8,379 nucleotides of DNA from Propionibacteriaceae bacterium (GCA_031262845.1 JAISGZ010000174.1:1-8379); one strand, 5' to 3'; shown: positions 1-5,784, numbered from the stretch's first letter. The notes: generated by a model from the sequence alone, not told the origin. Numbers and translations: made by a program.

Positions 1-523
1 CCCAACACGGCCCCGTAACCGGCTGGCTGACCGACAAGCGGCCGTGCCAACCGGCCACCGCCGCCCACACGACTGGTTTGCCGACCGCTAGCGCCGCCCG
101 GTTGATGGCGTAGCGAAGAGCGGTTTGATCAGTGCAATCGACGACGATGTCGGCGGCTGCGACGTCGGCCGCGACGAAACCCCGGACCTGGCCTTGGACG
201 ACACAGTCGGGGTTGATGGCTCGGGCCCGGGCGGCCGCCAGCTGGGCTTTGGGAGCGCCGCTATCAGCTGTCGTGTAGAGACTTTGGCGGTGCAGATTTG
301 ACCGGCTGACCACGTCGGGGTCGACGATCGTGAGCCGTCCCAGCCCCGCCCCGGCCAATAAGGCGATGACCGGGCTGCCGAGCCCACCGGCTCCGACCAC
401 CAAGACCGTGGTCCGCGCCAATCGGGCCTGGTTGGCCGGACCGAAACCGGTCAGGGCCACCTGCCGGTCGTAGCGGCCGTCATCAGCCGCCTGACCGTGG
501 GCTGAGATCGAAGCCGCTACCAC
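1..523 (-). CDS. ThiF/MoeB/HesA-family E1-like adenylyltransferase, C-terminus cut by window edge
   Basis: This frame stays open from a GTG at 523 to the left edge, giving 174 residues without a stop. Seen: an N-terminal R-Y-D-R-Q segment (17-21); the nucleotide-binding loop GAGGLGSP (44-51) after a hydrophobic strand; IVDPDVV followed by SNLHRQ (66-80), matching the family's D-x-D...SNLxRQ block; PKAQ (91-94) with the conserved Lys92; DCTDQ...LRY (129-138), the Mg-ATP/acceptor region, where the usual DN is DQ; and TGPCW (170-174), exactly where the family's first CxxC zinc motif begins. Known of the family: these enzymes adenylate the C-terminal glycine of ubiquitin-like sulfur carriers (MoaD, ThiS) for molybdopterin, thiamine or other thio-cofactor synthesis. 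Inferred: cytosolic and co-transcribed with the regulator just upstream. The start is not backed by a strong SD, so reinitiation after the regulator's stop is likely. MoeB, ThiF and MoeZ (with a rhodanese tail) cannot be separated because the C-terminus is missing. Confidence 0.9.
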   Translation of the reverse strand, partial: MVAASISAHGQAADDGRYDRQVALTGFGPANQARLARTTVLVVGAGGLGSPVIALLAGAGLGRLTIVDPDVVSRSNLHRQSLYTTADSGAPKAQLAAARARAINPDCVVQGQVRGFVAADVAAADIVVDCTDQTALRYAINRAALAVGKPVVWAAVAGWHGRLSVSQPVTGPCW

Positions 524-529
524 GACCCG

Positions 530-1363
530 TCACACTCTGACCGAGCTGGCCGAGCCGGACGACAGGGCGGCCGACCGAGCCATCAATTCCGAGGTCGCCA
601 GTTCGTCGAGTTCCTCGAGATGGCGGGCGTCGACGATGACGTGGGGTGGGTTTTGCTGGTCGGCCGAGTCGAGATAAGCCTGACACAGGTGAGGTTCGAC
701 CTGGGGCACGATCCGGGCCACCCGGTAGCCCGAATTCAACTCGGCCAAGGAGCCATTGACCATCCCGGCGTGGAGTTGGCAGACGATATCCGGCGCCGTC
801 ACGGCCGTGGCGATGAAGGGACAGTTGTGGAACAGCAGGCAGCGTTCGGGCACACCGGGCGTCTGGGGCGGTAATTCGGGGGCGAACCAGAGGGCGTCGA
901 GTTTGTCGACCACGCGCTGGTAGATGTCTTCTTCGGGGATGTGTTCGAATGGCGCCGGGCGGCGGGTCAGGTAGCGGCCCCACTCCTCGCCGACCTCGTG
1001 CATCGTCTCCGGCGACATCGCCTGGTGGTGGGCGATGACGTTGGTCAGCATCTGTGACAGCAAGCGGTAGCCCTGGGCCCGTTCGTGGGTTTGATTGGGC
1101 AGGGTGCCGATGTAGACGACCCGCGGCCGACCGGGCTTATCACCGGCCACGGTTTCCCGGGTCGCCAAACCGGCGTCGACCAGTGACTTGAGATGGAAAC
1201 GGGCGGTGTTGGCATGAATCCCAACCGCGTTGGCGATCTCTTGGACGGACAACGGCTCCGGCGCGTCACGCAGAATTTGAATGATGTGAGTCCGGCGCCC
1301 CATCCGGTCGTCTGACCCGGTCGTGCCGTCGTAGACCGGCCCCCCTGGTCGTGCTGTCATCAC
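530..1363 (-). CDS. Winged-helix transcriptional regulator with C-terminal four-cysteine cluster (ArsR/SufR-like, COG2345 type)
   Basis: The protein has 277 residues from a GTG at 1363. A GAGGTG on the minus strand (1375-1370) ends six bases before it, which favours this start over the adjoining ATG at 1360 or the Met at residue 21. Seen: a winged helix-turn-helix at about 22-87, with a helix 2 region IANAVGIHANTARFHLKSL (43-61) and a wing containing GRPRVVYIG (78-86); a middle helical part (about 95-160); then Cys175-x5-Cys181-x13-Cys195-x31-Cys227 in a CPF...VCxLHxGxxxG setting. The tail from about 240 is acidic, helical and without known motif. Known: regulators with this architecture include SufR-like repressors, which bind a Fe-S cluster or metal through C-terminal cysteines. 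Inferred: this one senses Fe-S, redox or metal status and may control itself and the downstream E1-like gene. Direct repeats lie between its candidate promoter and its start. DNA binding is well supported; the ligand and true regulon are not. Confidence 0.9.
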   Translation of the reverse strand: MMTARPGGPVYDGTTGSDDRMGRRTHIIQILRDAPEPLSVQEIANAVGIHANTARFHLKSLVDAGLATRETVAGDKPGRPRVVYIGTLPNQTHERAQGYRLLSQMLTNVIAHHQAMSPETMHEVGEEWGRYLTRRPAPFEHIPEEDIYQRVVDKLDALWFAPELPPQTPGVPERCLLFHNCPFIATAVTAPDIVCQLHAGMVNGSLAELNSGYRVARIVPQVEPHLCQAYLDSADQQNPPHVIVDARHLEELDELATSELMARSAALSSGSASSVRV

Positions 1364-1378
1364 TTATGACACCTCATT

Positions 1379-1403
1379 GTCGCTGAATTGTCGGTCACTG
1401 AAT
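1379..1403. repeat. 10-bp direct repeat, possible operator of the regulator gene
   Basis: GTCGCTGAAT (1379-1388) and GTCACTGAAT (1394-1403) differ at one base and repeat with a 15-bp period. ATTGTC also occurs twice ten bases apart (1377-1382 and 1387-1392). The block lies 16 bases upstream of the regulator's GTG and downstream of its candidate promoter, a usual position for an autoregulatory site. No protein is known to bind here; this is inference from position and repetition. Confidence 0.35.
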
Positions 1404-1459
1404 CGCCGTTGTCCCCGCTCACCACCGGCGGTCGTCGACTCAGAGGGGGACGGTCCAAC

Positions 1460-1488
1460 ATTATTGTCAATTAACTCTAAGAATCCAA
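1460..1488 (-). promoter_or_regulatory. Candidate sigma70-type promoter for the regulator/E1 unit
   Basis: On the minus strand, TTGGAT (1488-1483) is followed after 17 bases by AATAAT (1465-1460) inside the AT-rich island, a fair match to -35/-10 elements with ideal spacing. Transcription would start near 1453, leaving a leader of about 90 bases that contains the direct repeats. The AT-rich context makes chance matches likely. Confidence 0.35.
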
Positions 1489-1521
1489 AGAAAATACGCC
1501 AACCCGGTGGATTTGGTTAAG

Positions 1522-1540
1522 CAAAAACTTGTCAAAAACT
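1522..1540 (+). repeat. Two CAAAAACT direct repeats with 11-bp period, possible OmpR/PhoB-class site
   Basis: CAAAAACT occurs at 1522-1529 and again at 1533-1540, with three bases between. An 11-bp period is the spacing used by OmpR/PhoB/PhoP-family response regulators, and the pair lies about 50 bases upstream of the candidate promoter of a phosphate transporter. The base sequence is not an obvious match to the published PhoB or Streptomyces PhoP boxes, so only spacing and context support the idea. Confidence 0.35.
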
Positions 1541-1588
1541 CCTCCCCCGGGGAAACAACCTCAGCGTGGGACCGGTCAGTCACCCGGT

Positions 1589-1618
1589 TTGGACGAATCC
1601 CGATGGGCTGTATAGGCT
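1589..1618 (+). promoter_or_regulatory. Candidate promoter of the phosphate transporter unit
   Basis: TTGGAC (1589-1594) serves as a -35. The -10 is either TATAGG (1611-1616, 16-base spacer) or TAGGCT (1613-1618, 18-base spacer), the latter fitting the actinobacterial TAnnnT pattern. A start near 1624 would give a leader of about 70 bases. This is the best promoter match upstream of the transporter. Confidence 0.5.
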
Positions 1619-1667
1619 GCCAGCGTGATGCTGGGACTGCCCTTTAGGGCTCTTCGCGCGGTATCGG

Positions 1668-1688
1668 CTGGCTCCCGCCGGAGGCCAG
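1668..1688 (+). promoter_or_regulatory. Leader hairpin masking the ribosome binding site of the transporter
   Basis: CTGGCTCC (1668-1675) pairs with GGAGGCCAG (1680-1688) as an eight-base-pair stem with one bulged G and a CGCC loop. The GGAGG at 1680-1684 is the Shine-Dalgarno sequence, seven bases before the ATG at 1692, so the folded form would block ribosome entry. Two smaller potential hairpins precede it: CCAGC/GCTGG (1620-1634) and GCCC/GGGC (1639-1650). Regulation is inference. Confidence 0.5.
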
Positions 1689-1691
1689 TCG

Positions 1692-3164
1692 ATGAGCATT
1701 GAGATCATCGTTTTAATCGTTGTCATCACGGCTTTGGTGTTCGATTTTACGAACGGCTTCCACGACGCCGCCAACGCCATGGCGACCTCCGTTTCGACCG
1801 GTGCCTACCGGCCCAAACAGGCTGTCCTCTTGGCGGCCGTGATGAACCTGATCGGCGCCTGTTTGTCGACCGAGGTCGCCAAGACGATCTCCAGTGGGCT
1901 GGTCGACGATTCGCTGGTGTCGCCCCAGATAGTTTTCGCTGCCCTGGTGGGGGCGATCTTGTGGAATCTCTTCACCTGGCTGCTGGGGCTGCCGTCATCG
2001 TCGTCGCACGCCATCTTCGGGGCTCTGATCGGCGCCACCTTGGCGGTCGAAGGCCTGGACGCCGTCCACGGCTGGAACGTGGTCTCGAAGATTCTGCTGC
2101 CGGCCCTGGTCGCGCCGCTGGTCGCCGGCATCGCCTCGTACTTGGCCACCAAGGTCGCCTACGCCTCGTTACAGAACGCCCCCAAAGGCAGCAAACGCCG
2201 CTTCCGTGACGCCCAACGGGCCTCATCGCTGCTCGTGGCTTTGGCTCACGGCACCGCCGACGGCCAGAAAACCATGGGCATCATCACCTTGGTGCTGGTC
2301 GCCGCCACGGTCCAAACCGGCTCGACGCAATGGTGGTCCCAAGCCCCTGGCTCGGAACCTCATTGGTGGGTCATTCTGGTGGCCGGCTTGGCCATCGCAC
2401 TCGGTACCTACTCCGGTGGCTGGCGCATTATGCGGACCATGGGCAAGGGCATGGCCGACATCGAACAGCCCCAGGGCTTCGCCGTCGAAACCAGCGCCAT
2501 GGCCGCCATCTTGGCCTCGTCCCACTTCGGTTTCGGCCTGTCGACGACCCACGTCGTATCCGGCGCCGTCATCGGCACGGGGCTGAGCCGGACGCCCGGT
2601 GAGGTGCGCTGGCGGACGGCTCGGAATATGGCCATCGGTTGGTTGCTGACCTTGCCGGCGGCCGGCTTGGTCGGCGCCGGAGCCGCCGTCTTGGCCGAAA
2701 TGGGTGCCTTCGGCTTCATCGCCGTTCTCATCATCCTGGTCGTCGCCGCCGCCGCCATCAAACTGTTGGCCGGCCGTAACCATGTCTCGGCCAGCAACGT
2801 CAACGACGCCAACGAAGTCAAGGTCTTCGGTAAAGCCGACGCGCCGCCGACCACCCCGCCGACTCAGGGCGCTTTGGCTTCGGTCCTGGCCCCGGCCTTG
2901 CCGTCCTCGACCTTGCCCAACCACCCGCTGGCGGCCACGCCGTTGGCCCTGACCCGGCTCAAGAAGCCGAAGAAGAAGCTCAAGTCGACCGATACTTTTC
3001 CGATCGACGCCGCTCACCCCGACAACACCGTCGTGGTCTTGGAAACCGATAACCCAACCAAGGACCCGGCCGCCGATCCGCCGACCAGCCTCGACGGCCG
3101 GCCCAACCCGGCGACCACCCAGCCCCAGTCCGGCGCCGCCGTCCCAGCCGAGGAGGACCAGTGA
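1692..3164 (+). CDS. pitA: PiT-family inorganic phosphate transporter with long hydrophilic C-terminal tail
   Basis: This 490-residue membrane protein would import inorganic phosphate with a cation across the cytoplasmic membrane. The start is an ATG seven bases after GGAGG. Seen: a first hydrophobic segment, then the PiT signature FDFTNGFHDAANAMATSVST (17-36); further hydrophobic segments at about 42-59, 80-99, 106-120 and 133-155; a cytosolic-type basic loop (161-175); the second signature region LAHGTADGQKTMGIITL (184-200), with Ala where E. coli-type PitA has Asn (HGANDGQK, from memory); segments at about 225-240 and 265-297, including SSHFGFGLSTTHVVSG (276-291); and final segments about 308-360. 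The inverted repeat halves are typical of the family. Residues 361-490 form an unusual hydrophilic Pro/Thr/Ala-rich tail with a lysine cluster (423-431) and an acidic end. Its stop overlaps the start of the next gene by four bases. Function is secure; affinity and coupling ion are not visible. Confidence 0.95.
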   Translation: MSIEIIVLIVVITALVFDFTNGFHDAANAMATSVSTGAYRPKQAVLLAAVMNLIGACLSTEVAKTISSGLVDDSLVSPQIVFAALVGAILWNLFTWLLGLPSSSSHAIFGALIGATLAVEGLDAVHGWNVVSKILLPALVAPLVAGIASYLATKVAYASLQNAPKGSKRRFRDAQRASSLLVALAHGTADGQKTMGIITLVLVAATVQTGSTQWWSQAPGSEPHWWVILVAGLAIALGTYSGGWRIMRTMGKGMADIEQPQGFAVETSAMAAILASSHFGFGLSTTHVVSGAVIGTGLSRTPGEVRWRTARNMAIGWLLTLPAAGLVGAGAAVLAEMGAFGFIAVLIILVVAAAAIKLLAGRNHVSASNVNDANEVKVFGKADAPPTTPPTQGALASVLAPALPSSTLPNHPLAATPLALTRLKKPKKKLKSTDTFPIDAAHPDNTVVVLETDNPTKDPAADPPTSLDGRPNPATTQPQSGAAVPAEEDQ

Positions 3165-3403
3165 CTATTGATTGGATCGCTCTCCTCCAAGTCGCCATCG
3201 TCACGATCGTGGCCGCGGTCGCCATCGTTGGCCTGATGTCACTCGCCAACTGGCTGCTCGGCCCGGTCGGAGCGGAATCCCCGCCCTCAGCCGGCCGCCG
3301 TCTGACGGGCCAGGTCTTGATCGTGGTGATGGCCTTGATCATCCTCGGTGGCTTGTATCTGATCGTTCACGAGCACGTGGCCCGTTTGCTGGGTTTCGGC
3401 TGA
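3161..3403 (+). CDS. Small two-helix membrane protein coupled to the phosphate transporter
   Basis: This 80-residue protein starts with GTG at 3161, inside the GTGA that also carries the transporter stop (3162-3164). An AGGAGG (3151-3156) lies four bases upstream, so translation is very likely coupled. Seen: a long hydrophobic segment at about 5-33, a short polar basic stretch with SAGRR (43-47), and a second hydrophobic segment at about 51-69, followed by HEH (70-72) and a short amphipathic end. There is no catalytic motif and no cleavable signal peptide pattern. I do not recognise a named family. From general knowledge, small membrane proteins commonly follow pit genes in actinobacteria. 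The overlap suggests a partner or stabiliser of the transporter made in similar amounts, which is inference. Confidence 0.85.
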   Translation: MTIDWIALLQVAIVTIVAAVAIVGLMSLANWLLGPVGAESPPSAGRRLTGQVLIVVMALIILGGLYLIVHEHVARLLGFG

Positions 3404-3449
3404 ATTGTCACTATTTTTCTTGGTTAAAATTTTTACTTAGTTAAAAACA

Positions 3450-3462
3450 CCGCTCTAGGCGG
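3450..3462 (+). terminator. Weak hairpin after the phosphate unit, possible terminator
   Basis: CCGC (3450-3453) and GCGG (3459-3462) form a four-base-pair stem around TCTAG, 47 bases after the small membrane gene. There is no T-run, only a CAAATTT nearby. It is the sole GC-rich hairpin soon after the operon, but it is weak. Confidence 0.2.
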
Positions 3463-3481
3463 CGGCAAATTTAGCTAATCA

Positions 3482-3536
3482 GGTACAGTCCAGCCCGGTG
3501 GATTCCTGCCGTCTGGCTGCCTGACTCCGGTGTACC
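3482..3536 (+). promoter_or_regulatory. Nested inverted repeat, possible structured mRNA leader
   Basis: GGTACA (3482-3487) pairs with TGTACC (3531-3536). Inside it, GTC (3488-3490) can pair with GAC (3523-3525) and CAGCC (3491-3495) with GGCTG (3515-3519). The left arm is thus 14 continuous bases matched by three segments on the right arm with bulges. It lies 72 bases before the ATG at 3609. It could be a leader RNA structure or chance; no known riboswitch was recognised. Confidence 0.3.
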
Positions 3537-3598
3537 CGTACGCTCGTGTTGGCTAGTGCCCTAGGCTCGACCACCGGATCCTCTTCGATCGCACAAGC

Positions 3599-3611
3599 AG
3601 GAGTAGTGATG
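3599..3611 (+). promoter_or_regulatory. Ribosome binding site that fixes the start of the GNAT fusion protein
   Basis: AGGAG (3599-3603) is followed by TAGTG and the ATG at 3609. The GTG at 3606 is too close to the SD, and upstream in-frame starts (GTG 3546, TTG 3549) lack one. The acetyltransferase-like similarity begins just after this ATG. Confidence 0.75.
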
Positions 3612-5759
3612 GCGCCAGTCTTCCGGGATATCGATGTCAAGCGTGATGCGGCTCGCATTGTCACCTTTTATAAGCGGTACAACTTCGGGATGGCCATCGC
3701 CATGGGCTTCCCGTTCACCGAGCAGGCTTTCCGCGATTCTCTGACCCTCAACGATGTCGCCCGCTTCCGGATCGTCGAAGATGGCAACACGATTTTGGGT
3801 GACAGTGGCTTGTTCTTCATCGACTCGGCGATGGCCGCTCAACCCGGCGAACTACGCGGCAATCACCTGCTGTTCGAGGTCTCGGCCCGCGGCGGCATGA
3901 TCGTCGGCGAAATGCTCGAAGGTATGTTGGCCTGGCTGATCAAGAACAACTACCTGATGGCGACCTTGCGCGTCCGGCCCCAGAACAAGATCGCCCTGTT
4001 CTCGTACCTGCGGACGGGTTTCCGGGCGGTTGACCACACCCGCCCAGCGGCCGACGGTCTGGTCGATCTGACGACCCATCTGCCGAGTATCTTGGGGGCT
4101 TTCAAGAAAGCCACCGATGACCCGCGGGGCGGTATCGAAATGCCGCACATGGGACTGACGGTCATGCGCTCGACCGAAATCGGCGAATCCCAGATGACCG
4201 ACGGTGTCGAACACCACGCCGATGGCTCGGTGACGATGTCGGTCTTGGCCGAGCCCAAGGGCATGACCGGTGAAGCCACCGTTGACGCCCGCAGTGGTCG
4301 GCTGCTCAACATCATGCGGAACGGCGAGGACTGGACCGACCACATTCTCCAGGTCGTGGCCTATCCGCCGGAATTGCCGCCCGTGGTCTTCAACCAGCCG
4401 AGCCAGGCGGCCGGACCGTTCACGGTCGATCTCGACAGCGACGGTAACCTGCGCGTGACACACCCGGACCACCTCGGACCGGTCCTACTCGACTGCTTCC
4501 CCGACGATCAAGGCCACACCGTGGCTTACCGGAAACCGCCCCGGCGATCGGTCGCGATTGAGGCCACGGCCAACGGCTGGGTGACCCGTGACGAGACGAC
4601 CGGCACCAGCCGGACGATCACGATCAACGGCGACACGATCGAGGTCGAGTGCCGTTTGGCCGATGACGAGGCGGGTCCGCGCCGGTTGGCCGCCCACCCC
4701 TGGGTTGGCTTGCGGACCTGCAACCTGGCGATCACGATGCCCGGTGTCAATACCCGCGGTGACCACGTCCACACGGGCCTGTGGCCACCCCTGGCCCCCG
4801 GCTACGAAGGCAGCTTGATCCCCGATTGGTCACTCAAGATGGCCGGCGCCCAACAACTCTGGAGCGACCCGGTCGGCGGCTGGGCCGTCACCATCAGTTG
4901 GGCCGACGAAGGCCGCTTGCGGGCCGACGGCGAAGCCCGGGCGACCGGTCCGGTGTTGCGCTACACGATTCAGTTGGTCCGCTCCGAACCTCAGCCGGTC
5001 GAAGCCACGGCCGCCGCTCAGGACCTGGCCGCCAACCGCGCAGCGGCCAGCTCGACCGCATCACCGACCGCCACCTGGACGGCCGCCACCTGGGGCACCG
5101 ATCTGCACCGTCTGACCACGCCCGACAATCAGAGCGAGATCACGGTCTCGCCCGTCAACGGCCTGTTGACCTGGGATGTCCGGGGCCAGCGGCACTTAGT
5201 TGACGCCACCAGCCCGAAGCCGTTCTCGTGTCTGTCGACAATTCCGGCCACCCTGTGGCCCAGTATCGACACCGACCGGACCGATGTGCTGCGCGGCCCG
5301 GAGTGGGCCGAATCCGATCCTCGCATCATCTTCTCGTCACCGGCCGCTCCGGTCGACGATCCCGACCGGGCCAAGTGGTCGTTGGAGGCCAACGCTGATC
5401 TGACCGAGTTGGAACTGACGACTTCGGTGCCCGACCAGTTCGCCGGCCAGGAAGTGTCGCTGAACTTCAAAGTCCCGACCGCCGTCACCGAGGTCGAATT
5501 CGAAGACTCGACCGGCCAGTGGTCCAAGCTCAGCTACGTCGACCGCAACGTCAAGCGCATCCAGAGCATCTGGTGGGCTTACAGCCGCCGCTTGCGCTGC
5601 CGCTTGGACAAGAAGACCCAACTGTCGTTCGAACCGATCGCCGGCCCGAATACTGAAATTCTCATCCGGGGCACAAACGAAGGTTTCATGTTCGTGCTTC
5701 AGTCCCGGGTCGAAGCCGGTGGTTCAACCGCCCGTTGGCGGATGCGGCTCGACGTTTAA
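3609..5759 (+). CDS. Large protein: N-terminal GNAT acetyltransferase-like domain fused to an unrecognised beta-rich region
   Basis: The protein has 716 residues from the ATG at 3609, chosen because AGGAG (3599-3603) lies five bases before it; a GTG at 3546 would add 21 residues but has no SD. Seen: residues about 1-165 look like a GNAT fold, with the acetyl-CoA loop region FEVSARGGMIVGEML (89-103) and the later strand-helix LRVRPQNKIALFSYLRTGFR (120-139), matching the family's N-x-x-A-x-x-x-Y-x-x-x-GF block. Residues about 180-460 and 490-716 are rich in alternating hydrophobic/polar strands, Trp and Asp, joined by an Ala/Thr/Ser-rich linker (about 465-492). A GDHVHTGLWPPLAPG stretch (384-398) could be an active or binding loop. 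There is no signal peptide or membrane segment, so it is probably cytosolic. Known: GNAT enzymes acetylate amines using acetyl-CoA. The beta-rich part might be a carbohydrate-binding or mutarotase-like fold, but I cannot identify it. Substrate unknown. The downstream hairpin suggests it is the last gene of its transcript. Confidence 0.85.
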   Translation: MAPVFRDIDVKRDAARIVTFYKRYNFGMAIAMGFPFTEQAFRDSLTLNDVARFRIVEDGNTILGDSGLFFIDSAMAAQPGELRGNHLLFEVSARGGMIVGEMLEGMLAWLIKNNYLMATLRVRPQNKIALFSYLRTGFRAVDHTRPAADGLVDLTTHLPSILGAFKKATDDPRGGIEMPHMGLTVMRSTEIGESQMTDGVEHHADGSVTMSVLAEPKGMTGEATVDARSGRLLNIMRNGEDWTDHILQVVAYPPELPPVVFNQPSQAAGPFTVDLDSDGNLRVTHPDHLGPVLLDCFPDDQGHTVAYRKPPRRSVAIEATANGWVTRDETTGTSRTITINGDTIEVECRLADDEAGPRRLAAHPWVGLRTCNLAITMPGVNTRGDHVHTGLWPPLAPGYEGSLIPDWSLKMAGAQQLWSDPVGGWAVTISWADEGRLRADGEARATGPVLRYTIQLVRSEPQPVEATAAAQDLAANRAAASSTASPTATWTAATWGTDLHRLTTPDNQSEITVSPVNGLLTWDVRGQRHLVDATSPKPFSCLSTIPATLWPSIDTDRTDVLRGPEWAESDPRIIFSSPAAPVDDPDRAKWSLEANADLTELELTTSVPDQFAGQEVSLNFKVPTAVTEVEFEDSTGQWSKLSYVDRNVKRIQSIWWAYSRRLRCRLDKKTQLSFEPIAGPNTEILIRGTNEGFMFVLQSRVEAGGSTARWRMRLDV

Positions 5760-5765
5760 TCGTCG

Positions 5766-5784
5766 GCCGGATCGAGTGTCCGGC
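5766..5784 (+). terminator. Hairpin just after the GNAT fusion gene
   Basis: GCCGGA (5766-5771) and TCCGGC (5779-5784) form a perfect six-base-pair stem with a seven-base loop, starting seven bases after the TAA. There is no T-run. Actinobacterial terminators often lack one, so this is a plausible but unproven transcription end. Confidence 0.45.

Larger units (their letters stand above)
1364..1691. other. Divergent intergenic region between regulator and phosphate transporter
   Basis: This 328-base stretch has no credible protein gene. It contains an AT-rich island (about 1459-1540) in otherwise GC-rich DNA, an 8-bp CCCCGGGG palindrome (1545-1552), candidate promoters for both flanking genes, two sets of short direct repeats, and a GC-rich leader with several hairpins just before the transporter start. 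It is the obvious control region for both divergent units. Confidence 0.8.
3404..3608. other. AT-rich intergenic leader before the GNAT fusion gene
   Basis: This gap of 205 bases holds no convincing gene. Its first part is AT-rich: TTGTCA (3405-3410), TTGGTTAAAA (3420-3429) and TTAGTTAAAA (3437-3446). It ends in GC-rich sequence with inverted repeats. It shares several short words with the region upstream of the transporter, including an exact CCCGGTGGATT (3494-3504 and 1503-1513). A promoter for the next gene probably lies here. TAGGCT (3562-3567) resembles the -10 proposed for the transporter but has no good -35 partner. Confidence 0.6.

Noticed and set aside
530..532. TGA between regulator and E1-like gene as a selenocysteine codon
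   Set aside because: The regulator already has a complete domain set, a GTG start follows two codons later, and no selenocysteine insertion structure was recognised; ordinary adjacent genes explain it.
483..983. A 166-residue minus-strand frame overlapping the regulator and E1-like genes
   Set aside because: Its Pro/Arg-rich composition is that of an out-of-frame shadow; both real genes around it have family motifs in another frame.
1530..1535. TTGACA on the minus strand as a -35 for the regulator
   Set aside because: It is a perfect hexamer, but the sequence 16-18 bases further on is GC-rich with no -10-like element.
2223..3017. A 264-residue open frame on the minus strand inside the transporter gene
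   Set aside because: It is opposite a clear PiT gene, is dominated by Gly, Arg, Asp and Gln as expected for an antisense frame of GC-rich DNA, and shows no domain or SD.
3852..4472. A 206-residue minus-strand frame within the GNAT fusion gene
   Set aside because: It is antisense to a long gene with GNAT motifs and a good SD, is His/Asp/Gly-rich and shows no recognisable domain.
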